Origin: Rhipidocladum racemiflorum
Lineage: Eukaryota > Streptophyta > Magnoliopsida > Poales > Poaceae
Reading direction: 5' to 3'
NCBI GenBank assembly: GCA_036346355.1
Contig: CM070588.1
Span: forward strand, 14,617,914 to 14,681,913
Length of the DNA: 64,000 bases
How positions within the stretch are numbered: the stretch's first letter is position 1; each line of letters begins with the position of its first letter. A program made the translations under genes and the position numbers. Shown piece after piece: positions 11,108 to 22,500 of this stretch. Below the pieces are notes generated by a model. That model was not told the origin of the DNA, did not search any database, and saw only the letters and a list, made by a program, of their open reading frames with translations.

Positions 11108-12798
11108 TTTGGTCTCTTGTAATTCCTCACTCTTTTTCATTCCCTACCTCTTGCTCTCCTCCTCTCCCGTGAGCTCCCCTCCACCCAAACCTTGTCTCCG
11201 GTGAGCTCCCCACTCCGGCGACCTCCCGTGGCTCCTCCCCGGCGACTTCCCCACCCCGGTGATGTGACACTACAGAATGGTGTGACATTATTTAATGTGA
11301 ATGATAAGGTCAAAAACTTTATGAAATATGGTATTGGAGGTTAAAACCATATGATAGGAGGCTTAATAGCGTTTCCGGGCCGTCTTCGGGCCGTTTCCGG
11401 GGTTTTGGGCCTTTCCGGGGGAGTTTGGGCCTAAAGGAAAGGGTCGTGGGCTTTGGTGGGATGGAGTTTGAGTCCTAATAGGAGTAGGAGACCTGGTTGG
11501 GGGCCTCCCCCAGCCCCTTTAGGCGTTCACCCCCTGCCCTTGCGCCCCCACAAGTCCTAGCCGCCCCCCCACACCTCCCCACCTCCTCCTTGTGGTGCCT
11601 CCACCTCCCCCATTGCTCCCCATTGCTCCACCACCTCTCCACCACCTCTCCTCCTCCCTTGCTGCCCCTAGGGGAGTTCTCCACCTCCACACCTCAAAGA
11701 TCCATCCGTTGGAGCGCTCCGCGACGAGGAGATCCTGCGGGATTGGAGCGAGGAAGGAGATCGCGCGAACCGGGAGGAGATCTATTGGGTTTTCGTACGT
11801 TGGGCAAAGGTATGGCCATGGAAATCCTTGGGGTTGGTCTAGGTACTGTTCTAAGGGTGTTTATCAAGTTTTTAGATCAATTGGTGGTGCTGGATTTGAG
11901 TAGATTGGATTAGATCTAGAAGTTGCCACGTTCTCTGTTTCGGGCAGCATGAGCAGTCGACCTATGGTTCGGTTTTTCGCAAATTTAGAATTGGAATCTG
12001 GTCATACGGACGTTGAAGAAGTTGTAGATAATTTCTTTATCTTTCCGTGGATATAAAGAACGTTAAATTCCGCCCAGCCGTTTGAAAGTTATGGCTATTT
12101 TACCGAGCGTATTAAAATCTGTGACGTGATTGGAACAGATCACGGTATTTTGTAGATTAAACAACTTTAGAGTCCGAATCAGTCTTTACCTATACCTAGA
12201 AAAAGTTGGGAAATTTCCTAAGCTATGCGAAGATGTACTCGTTTAATTGATTCGGAGTCTTAGAACCCGAGTTATGCCTTTTGGAAGGCTGCTGTCCCGA
12301 CGGGACAGAACCTCTGTTTTTAGGTTTTGCGAGTAGTTGGCAATGTCGGGGTAGATGAGGGTTTGCGTACTTTTTTGTGGACATGATTGTGAGTGTGTGA
12401 TACCTATGTGCAGGTGGTGCGACCCCGGGAGTGCCTTCTACTTCCCGCCAATCCGTTGCCCGTGGTTGAGGCAAGTGTGTTGTAATGGATAGCGATTTGT
12501 AGGTTGCTTGTTGAGAATAGATGAGATTGACTACATGATATATGATCACTTGCCATGTTTTAATGATTGCCAAGGATATGATGAGCATGTTTATTATGTT
12601 ATGATGCCATGTGTTAATGTACGAGTTAAATATGATGTTGGCATAATTGCATACATGGCATGTTACATGGCCCGGGCGGTGAGAAAGTCATAACTAGTCC
12701 GGGAAGGTCGGTGAGAAAGTTATGACTAATCCGGAGAGCCAATGAGTAAGTCCTACATCGTGATTCCATTCACCGTGGTGAACGGAAGCGAGGAGTAG

Positions 12799-12855
12799 GC
12801 ACCCTCCATCTTCGGGATGGAAGGGGGGAGAGGGTGCACACCGACGGGTGTGTAC
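12799..12855 (+). other. double hairpin with UUCG tetraloop
   Basis: An 8 bp outer stem GCACCCTC (12799-12806) pairs with GAGGGTGC (12830-12837); inside it, CCATC-TTCG-GGATGG (12806-12820) forms a UNCG tetraloop hairpin. Overlapping it, CACACC-GAC-GGGTGTG (about 12837-12852). The copy at 61876-61930 keeps this with a TACG loop. Confidence 0.7.
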
Positions 12856-13016
12856 TCAACCATACCGGTATGAGTTTCCAAGGAGACATGAGCATTGCAT
12901 TGCATTGCATACGTAATGATGATGATAATGTTATGTGTTCATGAATGAGATGATACACATGATGTGAGATTTTATTGCCATGTTATCGTTCTTGTTGTCC
13001 ATTGCAATATGCTTGC

Positions 13017-13031
13017 TGAGTGATGAACTCA
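13017..13031 (+). other. conserved LTR hairpin, LTR3 form
   Basis: CTTGC followed by TGAGT-5 nt-ACTCA and C; the LTR3 version of the hairpin seen in the other LTR families. Confidence 0.65.
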
Positions 13032-13491
13032 CGCTTGTGTTTATGTTGTTTTCTTTTAGGTACCATGAATCCGGCATGCGGGGAAGGGAAATAGTCACAC
13101 TTCCACACGTAGCTTCACTCTTTTGATTTCACAAGTCATTCAATTAGTGTTGATAATAAATTGCGTGTGATGATCATTGCTTTAAGGCTTAGCTTTGCTA
13201 AATGAGAATCTTTTCGTTCGTTTGACTCTTGGAGACATTATATGTTTGGAACTAGACTTACATTGTTGCTAAGTCGTTAATTATTGCTGTTTTAGATGCT
13301 TTCCATTATGATATAACATGTGTTACTGTTGTAGCTCCTTCAATTCATGTTAAAACAAAGGAGATGCTGCCGAAATCTCGGTTTTTAACATGTGCGCCTT
13401 TGCTGGAATTTATGTTTAATTGTGGTATTTAGATGTTGTTTAGCTTATGTTTGGTAGCATTCAGGCATATTAAATGTCGGGGTGTTACAGT

Positions 13492-13503
13492 TGGTTTCAG
13501 AGC
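13492..13503 (+). other. primer binding site, iMet type
   Basis: TGGTTTCAGAGC, one base from the usual TGGTATCAGAGC, two bases after the LTR end. Confidence 0.7.
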
Positions 13504-15240
13504 GGGCTGTAGGTCCTTAGAATGCGTATTTTTTTTAGTGTCATGCTATAGGGTACAATTAAAATGTGATGTGGAATAACTTAGAAACATGGCTTAGGTC
13601 TTAACTAAAATTTTGTCATAGGATAGCAACATTAAAACTTGCAAAAGTGGTATAACTAATCTAAAATTTGACACACACTGGATGCACAGTAGGAAAGGGT
13701 ATGGGTATCGTTCCTTTACGCTTAAATGTTGTATTTAAGCTATAATGTTGAATGCTTCATTTGATAAAGCATGTTGCTATGTCTATGAGATAAATAATTG
13801 AATTGTTCTTGTTATTTGTGATATAGTGGGTTGTGGTGCCGAAGGATTTCGGTCACCTCTTTTTGTTCATAGTAAGGGTGAGGTTTGACGGTATGGCCGG
13901 TTAGCGCCATCACCGAAGAACTATTAACCCCTGTAGGAGAAGAGTGCTTACCCTTTCTGTTGTAGATCGGGTAGTTGACTGGAGTCAAATAGAAGAGTTT
14001 GGTGGTGGATTCCTTCGTATGTTCTTTATCGTTCTGTGGTCGGTCTTGGTTGGTTTTCTTGGTTTTAGTTGATGGAAACGAAAAGAAAAGTGTTTGGTAT
14101 TGGTTTTTCGCGGTTTGATCCACAGGCGGTTTGTGGTTTTGTCTTCCTTGGGTGAAGACGAAGAAGAAGAGTCTAGTGTTGCGCTTCCTTTGGTTGCCTT
14201 TCCAGTTTTGATGCCTACTTTGTTGATTGCTTTATGGGGAAGAAGCATTCAATTTATTCCTTGGTTTGCCTTTCTCCGAGGTTAAAGGAGTTTTTGCGGA
14301 GTTGTGCCAGACCTGGCTGTCAGGGCTGAAGTTCTGTTGCTTTGTAGGAGTAAGTGGTGTTTGATTTCATCATTTTACTGGTTTGAGAAATCATCTTTGA
14401 AAAATCCTTCTTGTTTCGTGAAAGTTTGGGGTTTGAGATTAAGGTTTTATTTGAAATGGATTACTTGGTCGCTTGGTTTCCGTTAAGAAAATTGTCTTTC
14501 AACCATTTTCCTTTATGGGAGTCTTTGAGAATGAAAAGTGTTTTGGAGAATTCCTTTTGCATGACCAAGTTTGGGTTTGTCTCAGTGCAATTTTGAGAGT
14601 CAAGTTTCCTTATGAACTCGGGATGAGCTTTAAAACTAAAATGTTGCAAACAAAGTAAGTAATCTTTTGACCGAAATCGTTTGTCCCTAGTAAGAATTGC
14701 TGTTTAGCATATTATGTAGCATGTACCAATGTGGTTTATGGGATGATGCATTGTTAAGTTAATTTTTGAGTTGAAACAATTCAATGCGGTTGTTATCTCT
14801 AGCTTGAGAATAAATAGACTACTAGTGTTGTAGTTTACTCTTAGCGAGAATGATTGAATGTGCTAAAGTACATGCTTAGAATCTGTTGCTTTGCTTTAAA
14901 AGTGCTTATGACCCTTGATAATGTTTAAAGTTTTAAACCCTGTTGCATAGTTGAAACATTAAGATGATGTGACTGCTGTTATTGTTAAAGAAACTTTGCT
15001 GGTTGTTTAAAGATGCTATAATCTAATGGATTAATAGAGAAATTTAATCGTGTTGCCTAGTGACTTTAATTTGGAAGTTGATTAGAGTTGCTATTTACGT
15101 TGTTGCAACATACTAGTATATTTGGAAGTATGCAATTGTGTCTCTACAATGCTAGTATTGATATCAATTGAGAAGACATGAGACTTTTTGTTAATGATGT
15201 TGTTAAGGGCAGTGTTAATGTTAGGGGTGTAGATCGGGGT
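13504..15240 (+). other. internal remnant of the LTR3 element, no recognisable gene
   Basis: AT-rich sequence between the primer site and the point where LTR4 sequence resumes. I found no gag, protease or RT motif on either strand; the short open frames are not similar to anything I recognise. No 3' LTR follows, so the element is truncated or is a non-coding derivative. The right boundary is approximate. Confidence 0.4.
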
Positions 15241-15429
15241 TAGATGATGCCGTTCTAAGCCTTGGATTAGGTTTGGTTTGGGGTTCTTGGATGTGAATGC
15301 CCTTTTCCTCGCATTTGGGCTAGCTCGAAGCTTCCCCGGCCTTGCCGAGTGTAGGAAAGTGGTAGATCGGGCCCCCGCGGTGCCGTAAGACTTGGAAGCA
15401 CCTCCACATTGCGCGCCATCTTCCAAGTC

Positions 15430-15530
15430 CTGGGCAATCCGGAGTGTCCGGCCAAATGGCCCGGAGTGTCCGGCTTATCCGGACTGTTTGGATATAAAAC
15501 CCGGACTGTCCGGGTTCACCTGGTCTGTTC
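15430..15530 (+). repeat. second CCGGANTGTCCGG cluster in LTR4
   Basis: About four units (CCGGAGTGTCCGG, CCCGGAGTGTCCGG, TCCGGACTGTTTGG, CCCGGACTGTCCGGG). Same word family as 10885-11090. Confidence 0.75.
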
Positions 15531-16507
15531 GGTGGGGATTTGCATTGTAATTGTTTCTTTCGCATAGCATGCATCTCATACATGCATGTTGTACATGTAG
15601 AGAACGAGGCCGCGGTGACTGACGTGACTGTGGTTGAGGGGATTGCCGACGAGCAGCTTGTCGTCGATCCATAAGCAGAAGTACAAGGCAAGCACCTAAG
15701 CATCTTGAACCATATGTGTAATTTACTTTTGTGAACTAACTGCTTATTGGATGATTAAGTGTTGCATTAGGAATTGAAATGTGGGATAGGCTAGATCCTA
15801 TTTGCTGCATATACCATCCTTGTTACTTGTTGAACACCTCCGTTGGAGCTAGATTATGGGTATTAATTGTGTCATGCTTAGTATGCTTAGAGGTCGGGTT
15901 TGGGCCAAGTGGTGGATGGTTCCACTACTTGAGGACTTTCGCTTTACGTTCTATGGAACGGGTTGGTTATGGTTGTGTTGTGGAAAAGGGTATAATTGGA
16001 GACCGGGCAGGAGAGATGGACATTTGGGTAAGGAGACTCAAATGTGGTAGTCCTGCCTGAGTCAGCTAAGGACCGATTCGATGTTTAACTGTGGCCGAGC
16101 ACCATTTGGTTGATCGCATGCCGGAAATGGGCCGGTAAAGCTATTCTTTCATCGCATGCTGTTCGATGGGGGCATACACCTCATGCGGTTGGACGTGGTT
16201 GAGGGCAAGGCTTAGGCCGACTCCCGAGGGCCAAGTCGGGCTTGGGCCGCTCGAGGGGGTGCTAGGTGCTCGGACCGCATGAAGATGTCCCCAACGAATT
16301 GGTATGGATGGGAGGATGGTTGACACGAGGTTCTTTGTGGCACGTGTCGTGCGATTAATGCTTCCCTGCAGGGTTAATTAAGCGATTCGAATTGCCACGC
16401 TCTCGGATATGAGCATGCTTGGTTATCTGTTACTATACGTAGTAATAACTTGAACTGAAGTTCGCCTTTGGGCTTGAGCTCGAAATTGTTATGAGATCAC
16501 TTGCTTG

Positions 16508-16512
16508 GTTAT
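16508..16512 (+). repeat. target site duplication GTTAT (left; right copy 20092-20096)
   Basis: Identical 5 bp on both sides of the Tekay solo LTR. Confidence 0.95.
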
Positions 16513-16923
16513 TGTAACACCCCAAAAATTTTGCTTTTCTTAAATTCATGTGTGATTTGGCACTTTGGTGAATTTTTGCAATTTTCTGGAATTTATTTGG
16601 ATTTATTTGGAATTTATTTGAAATTATTCCATTTTGAAATAATTAAAGAATTTAATTTTGCAAATAAAATTTTGTTGGAAATATTTTATTTGAGTCCAAA
16701 ATGATCCAAAGTATTTTCCAGAATTTTTCTGGAATTTTTCTGAGTCATTTGCTATTTTTAATGAATTAAATGAATTATCGAATTATTTTAAATATTAAAT
16801 CATTGAAATCCAAACCGAGTCGGTTACTGTTCATCCGACCGAGCACGAGTCAGACTCGAGTTCGAATCCGACCCGAGTCACGTGACTCGACCGAACCCAC
16901 TCGGCCGAGCCTTAACCGCGTGA

Positions 16924-17812
16924 CCGTTGGATCTTGATCCAACGGCCACGATTGAGCCACGTCACCGAGCCCGAGCCCGACCGAGCCAGCCAGCTCGCCC
17001 GAGTCCGACCCGGACCCAAACTCGCGCACCGTTGGATCGAGATCCAACGGCTGTGCGCGTGCCACGTCACCCTCTCTGCGCCGCCGGACTCCGCCGTCGA
17101 AACCGTGTCGACCTCGGTCTCCGTGCGTTTCACGGACGCCGAGGCTGCTATTTAATGCGCCGCCACCACGGTCGTGACCTAGACTTCAGCGCGCACCCGT
17201 AGACCTAGACAACGTCGCCGGAGCCGCCGCCGTTCAGCCGCAATCGCTCGCCGGAGTTGCCGTAACGCTCCGCCGCCAGCGGTTTTATGCGTTAAAATCG
17301 CCGTCCGTCGTCCTCTGCCGCCGTTGACCCCGATCCGGACTCACCGCGGACGAGACGCACGAAGGGATCTCTCACCTCGCCGCCGAGCGCGCCAGAAACG
17401 CCGTCGGCAAGGTCGTCGTCCTCCGCGCCGGTGAGCCAGCGCCGCCGCAAGCCATCGCCGGACCGCGAGCTCTCTCAGCCGTCCGATCAAGATCCAACGC
17501 TCGAGATCACAAGGACGAGGAGCATCTGGGAGTAGCTTTCACTTCGCCGGAGACGCGCTCGAAAGCCGTGTGGAAGGTCGCCTTCCCCGACTCCGACGGA
17601 GCAGCGCCGCCGCAACGCCATCGTCAACCCCGAAGCACGTCAACCGTCCGATCGAAATCCAACGATCCAGGTGAGCCACGTGCAACCAAAACCTCGGAAC
17701 CCAGATCGGATCTGGACCGTTGGATTAAGATCCAACGGCCCACGATCAGCCACATCTACTCCAGCACGTGAGCCTAGATCCAATCCGAGCCGTCGGATTT
17801 CAAACCGACGGC
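16924..17812. repeat. cluster of ~22 bp GATC palindromes
   Basis: CCGTTGGATC-TT-GATCCAACGG at 16924-16945 and CCGTTGGATC-GA-GATCCAACGG at 17029-17050 are perfect. CCGTTGGATT-AA-GATCCAACGG at 17717-17738 and a GCCGTCGG/CCGACGGC form near 17789-17812 are near-perfect. Confidence 0.85.
17148..17158 (+). promoter_or_regulatory. TATA-like box of the solo LTR
   Basis: CTATTTAATGC, in the same context as 6561-6571 and 26019-26029. Confidence 0.5.
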
Positions 17813-19695
17813 CAGGATAGCGCCACGTGTACCCTAGCTGCGTACGCGCGAGCGTGAGCGCGTGTCTCTGACACGCGGGGCCCGCATCTCGGGGGGGGCC
17901 CACGCGTCAGCCGCGCCCGCACCAGCATGAGCCCAAGCCGCTGACAAGTGGGGTCCACATGTCAGCGACACGGTCCGGTGGACCGGGTCCACCGTGGACC
18001 GAACCGCGCCGTGAGCTGAGCCCATGAGCCGGCTGACGTCAGCCAGCCAATCAGGAGCTGACACGTGTCCATGCTGACGCAATAATTAATTTCCGAAAAA
18101 GAAAATGATTTATTAATTTGAAATAATGATTTCAGATTTTGTTTCAAACTTCAAACGCTTATAACTTTTGCGTTTCAACTCCGATTTGAGTGATTCAAAT
18201 TTCTAAATTTGTATAAAATTGAGATCTACCTAAATATGAATTTTATTTAATTTTTGGACTAAAGTTTTTCTCTGTAATATTATTTAATTGATTATTTAAA
18301 CTTTAATAAATCATAACTTTTGCATTTTAACTCCGATTTGAACGTTTCCAGTTCCTAAAAATCCAGAAAATTATGTTCTCTCTGTTTATGGATTTTATTT
18401 GGAGTTTTGGGATGTTTTTGCCTATTGTTTATTTGTGTATTGCTATTTGCACGCTTTACGAGTAGACGTTGAAGTGCCTAAGGATTCGAAGGAGAAGTGT
18501 TGACTCAGGATCCAACTCAAGACCAAGAACAAGTACTCTTTGAAGGCAAGTTGTGCTTTGACCATGTTGATCCTATTTCGAAATCTATTTTGATTTAAAC
18601 TATTGCATGCTAGTTCAAATAGAAAGATACTTTGTTTAAACATGGGGGTTAGATAAATACCAATTTGCTGTATGACACCTTGATTACTTAAGTATGTGCC
18701 ATGACCCTTTGTCACCCTAGTTGTGGATTACTAGTTGGACATTATTAGATTGCCAACATGGGTTTTAGACCGCTGTAGTACACAGCTTAGACATGCTAAG
18801 TGCTCATGACATGATTTTGGGACAATCAAATGTTAATATTGACTTAATGATATATTGAACCTGTTTTGGAAAAGTATCATGTGATGTTGATGGCACGTGG
18901 TGCTTGGTAATCAACTGGGGTTTGATAAACAGTTTTCGACCGGGGCATGTGGCAAGAGTAATCAGGTGGGCCAGTTGTGGCATTGGGGATGTTGATTTGG
19001 TTCTTCGGGTAGTCTTGCCCTGGTCACTCTAAGAACTTAACCTTGCAAGCCTTTGAACTGGGTCATACTTGCAACCACATGGCTGGAATGGGACGGCCCT
19101 AGTTGACTAAGTCGCTAAGGACTCACTTGTGGAGCCTCAGGTGTCAATTACACCGCTTGTGTGATTGTGCGGGGAGCGTATCGTGGCTGTGGCCGATACC
19201 CATCTAACGGTGTGTTGGTCCCATACTTCGCCTTGGCTAAGGGAAGGGATGGTGTAGAGCACGAACCTGAGAGGACCACTGTGTTGTTTAAGGCTTCCAA
19301 AGGCTTTGTTACGGAACTCGCCTTTGTGGTGTTTGATCAGATCTTGTGGGTAAAGTGCATAACCTCTGCAGAGTTTAGAATCTATTCGAATAGCCGTGTC
19401 CGCTGTGATCGACAATGCTCGGGAATTACAGTCAAGGGTTAGACTTTACGAAAATAACTTGGATTTGAAAGGTTGGTTTGGTTTGGTAATGAAGATGATG
19501 GAAATGTGGTTTAGGATGGGGAAAAATGTTTATTAAACTTCTTGAAAAGTTATTTACGCTTTACTTATTTCTACCGCTTCGAATCTACTTATATTACTTT
19601 TCAAATCTTTGTTTCTTTGCAAATACACCTTGAGCTATTCCTTTGTACCAAGCCATGCATATAGTATATTAGCTTGCATTACGGCATGACTTGTC

Positions 19696-19710
19696 GAGTA
19701 CCAAGTACTC
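19696..19710 (+). other. conserved LTR hairpin
   Basis: CTTGTC, then GAGTAC-CAA-GTACTC, then ACCC. Confidence 0.7.
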
Positions 19711-20286
19711 ACCCTTGCCTCAACACAATATCGCTTGAAGAGGAGATTACGCCATCTTTGGAGGAGGAACTCCAAGAGGATTCGCTCTACTTAGGGATGC
19801 GAGCCCGATCGATTGCCTCGTGGTATACTGGATGGCGCCACGATGTTACCTTCGTTGTTTTTCCGCTGCTATTATTATTTTTCTCTGAATAAGTTTCGCC
19901 TTACGAGGCATACATTTGTAACTTGGCCATAAGGTCGAGTAACCAGTTTGGTTATTTAAATAAAGTACTTTATTAGTATCGAGTGGTATGATTGTGATAT
20001 TTACCGATGTTAAGACTGTGTGCACTAGCGCGTTCCTGGACTAGTGCTGAATACACAGAGGGTCCGGATTTGCAAATTCGGGGTCCCGACAGTTATCATT
20101 AAACGTTGAATTTCACTCTAGAAGTAGGTGCTGGTACAACTGCTTTAAATTGGTAACCTGAGTAAACGAATGAAATCATAAAACAAAGTTTAGCTTTCCA
20201 CAAGTTTTACCTTGGGCTTGTTCCTTGCTACATCTAAATGCATACTCCTTGGAGTCGGTCATATATGGACCACGGGTAAGACTTGC

Positions 20287-20303
20287 GAGTACCTTCCGTA
20301 CCC
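20287..20303 (+). other. conserved LTR hairpin, LTR4 form
   Basis: CTTGC, then GAGTAC-5 nt-GTACCC (one mismatch). The minus-strand LTR4 copy at 63594-63610 has the fully paired GTACTC. Confidence 0.6.
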
Positions 20304-20996
20304 AGGCTTCTGCTTTTGTGGTTTTGCAGGTGAGGATCCAGTGGGGTGTGAGTTCTACCCCTTCTGCCCATCGGTGACCGGGCGAGGCACCGAGTAGAGG
20401 CCTTCTACGTCGTCGCTCTCGTTCGGGAGTGTTCGGAGGCAGAAGACTTCCGGGGATGTTTTACTTTTGGGTCTAGTCTAATAGATGTGTACTCTTTTGT
20501 TGTATAGTTAGTTTAAACGATGTCTTATTTGTGTGGAGTACTTGGTTTCTCCTGTAGTTGCCTTCCGTTGTATGTCTTGCCCACTTTATCCTTTTGTTCT
20601 ATCTCCTATCCTTGCCGGCCTTCGTGCCTTGCTGCTGCTGTTGAGATTGTGGTTGTGGGGTTTTGTCTTTGTGCCATGGTTTTGTTTTGGTTGGTTTGGT
20701 TGTTTTGCTTACGCGCGTGTCTGGTTGTGGGATCTTTGAGTTCGTTGCCCCTTTGTGCAAATTGAGCTGATACAAGGTTGTAAACCAGTATGCGGGGATC
20801 CTGGGCGTGTTTCGGGTCGCATACCGGGGGAATACCGGGATTGTTGTCGAGTTATTCGAAGGGTTCTTGTGCGGTCTCAATTGGGCTTGGGTGCTAACAC
20901 TGAGAGCGCCTTCGGCGGTCCGCTGTCAGCCTCCAAATCCGATTAGGACGACTAAACCTTCTAATAACCCGAGGACGGTCTGGGCGGCTCCTCTCA

Positions 20997-21500
20997 GGCT
21001 GCTACCAGGATTTCTTTCACAAGGGACCTCTTCGTTCGAAAATTCAAAGAGCCAAAACACGATCTGCGACCTTCATTCCCCGTCTTCTGCTATTTCGGCT
21101 GCCAGAATCCACCTTCGACAAGAGAAAACAAGCGCCCTGTCAATCTGATCTTGGCAGGACGGAATGCCCATTCCAATACTGCTAACCGCACAATAGCATT
21201 GGGTGTGAGTTGCGAAAGCTCTACCTGATAAGCCCGAAGCACGGATGCCAGCAAAGGAGCGGAAGGAAACCGAAGACCCGCCTGTAGAAACGCCGCAAAC
21301 ACCACAGCTTTGTTTGCTTGAGGCCGGGGGGTTTCCTCATCACCAGGAAGACGCATGGAAGAGCGCGCAACTCCGAAGTCCCTTGCCATTATGTCAAGGT
21401 CGGCGGAGCTCAAGATCGACCGCCCTAAAACGGGAGACAGTTCCGCAGCGTCTTCTCTACTCAAAACCGGTTTCATTTTAGGAGCGCGCCGAGGACCCAT
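20997..21500 (-). pseudogene. gag: Tat-type gag, N-terminal piece (PF04195-like)
   Basis: The start ATG is at 21498-21500 (MGPRRAPKMK...). The middle contains PSAPLLASVLRAYQVELSQL followed by TPNAIVRLAVLEW, which matches the signature of the putative gypsy-type transposon family (Pfam PF04195): a proline before LL, LxQLTPN and an aliphatic helix. An in-frame TAG lies at 21090-21092; the frame then continues to 20997, where LTR4 is inserted, and resumes at 10847. Such gag proteins are typical of grass Tat-lineage elements. The coding frame also extends upstream of the ATG, but with hydrophobic sequence I do not think is translated. Confidence 0.75.
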
Positions 21501-22500
21501 GAAGAAGTGGATCAATGGCGAACAAAAGAGGACGGAGCGAAAAGAAAACACGAACAAATAAGGAAAACGAAGGGATGCGAAGCAAATGAGACACCAAAAA
21601 GCCAGGGAACCCCTGTCCCCACCTACTATACATGAAAAAAAAGGGGGCAATAATGGAAAGCGTGAACATATCATCAAAAAGCTGTATGGTTCCGATATTT
21701 GGGCCAAGACGCCATAAAGAGCTCTGACACTCTGCTAGATAAAACAAGACTGTCAACTACTCCCACCAATCCGCCTAGGAACACAAAAACAAACAAACAA
21801 ACCTCCCTTCACTTGCCGAGTAAGCAAGATGAAAAATGATTTGAACCTTCTTTATAACATCCCAGCGGGTGGAACAATACCAACCCACCGTCATGCGGGG
21901 CTACTGTTGTGGATAAAATGGACTCATCTTCCCTAGACAAGCGAAGCAAAGCTTGTGCCTCTTTACGATTTATAAAGGCCCACCGGTAATATTTAATCCT
22001 CCTCCCACTGGAGAAGCTAGGGCCACAAACCTTGGGAATTCATCCCTCAGGAAAGGTAGAAAGGGATAAAAACCACTCCCCTTCGTAGCGGGGGGCTCCC
22101 CTTCATAGCGGGGGGGACTCCCCTCGCTAGCGAGGGAGGAGAATGGAGGGAACTCCCCTCCGCCCCATCTCCTGTCGACACAAATTTAGTACGGGCTGCC
22201 AACGCCTGACACCTAATGACAGCCCCTTTGGGAACACCAGGATATGTCAGACTAGCCTGGGACCCTAAAATGAGTGAAATTCCTGTGGAACCCTTATAGA
22301 AGGCGTAAGAACAAAGGGTAAAAATGTAAAGCACGAGTAAAGCACTTGAAGAAATGGGTTAAAAGACAATTTAAAAAAGGCCTGTACCCCGAGGACATAA
22401 CCGAGAGAAAAAGGGGCCAACCAATGCATGCATGTTCCCTGGCCCTCCCAATAAAAAGAGGGAGAGGGAGAGAAAACAAAAGACAGCCCTAAAAAAAAAA
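21501..22500 (-). other. upstream part of the Tat-type element, boundaries unclear
   Basis: No gene recognised. It should hold the 5' leader and perhaps LTR of the element whose gag starts at 21500. A short tandem repeat of about 20 bp (CCCCTTCRTAGCGGGGGG) lies at 22079-22120. The right end meets the truncated LTR of the next element near 22500; I could not place a PBS or LTR end. Confidence 0.35.

Larger units (their letters stand above)
11263..13489 (+). repeat. 5' LTR of an 'LTR3' element, 2227 bp
   Basis: Starts TGTGACACTAC and ends GGGGTGTTACA. It is followed two bases later by a primer-site-like TGGTTTCAGAGC, so it is a 5' LTR. Homologous minus-strand copies lie at 61230-62924 and, more distantly, 45069-47122. 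Shared landmarks: the hairpin pair at 12799-12855, the TGAGT hairpin (13017-13031), the block around the GGTACCATGAATCCGGCATG sequence (13060), and the GGAGATGCTGCCGAAATC block (13360). The proline-rich frames near 11500-11900 are composition artefacts of the leader. Confidence 0.85.
16513..20091 (+). mobile_element. Tekay-type solo LTR with perfect target duplication
   Basis: 3579 bp from TGTAACACCCC to GTCCCGACA, flanked by GTTAT at 16508-16512 and 20092-20096. Same family as the 5' LTR at 3582-7219 but in the opposite orientation. No internal sequence remains, so it arose by recombination between two LTRs. It is inserted within LTR4. It contains the TATA-like box (17148-17158), palindromes (16924-17812) and the GAGTAC hairpin (19696-19710). 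Confidence 0.95.
10853..20996 (+). mobile_element. solo LTR ('LTR4') with two nested insertions
   Basis: The ends are TGTCAAGGCCCC (10853) and GGCTCCTCTCA (20996), flanked by identical GGCTG at 10848-10852 and 20997-21001. Neither a primer site nor coding sequence lies next to the ends, so this is a solo LTR. Own sequence: 10853-11262, about 15241-16512 and 20097-20996, about 2.6 kb. It is interrupted by an LTR3 element and by a Tekay solo LTR. A second copy at 62925-64000 (minus) matches across the Tekay insertion point, which confirms that 16512 and 20097 were once adjacent. Confidence 0.85.

Noticed and set aside
11497..11913. Proline/serine-rich open frames in LTR3
   Set aside because: Low-complexity CCTCC tracts of the LTR leader; not kept in the copies at 45069-47122 and 61230-62924.
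13490..13494. LTR3 at 11263-13489 as a solo LTR
   Set aside because: Flanks GGTGA and GTTGG do not match and a primer-site-like sequence follows at once, so it is a 5' LTR.
15779..16060. 94-codon frame in LTR4 as a host gene
   Set aside because: Lies within LTR sequence, no domain recognised and no codon or splice evidence.
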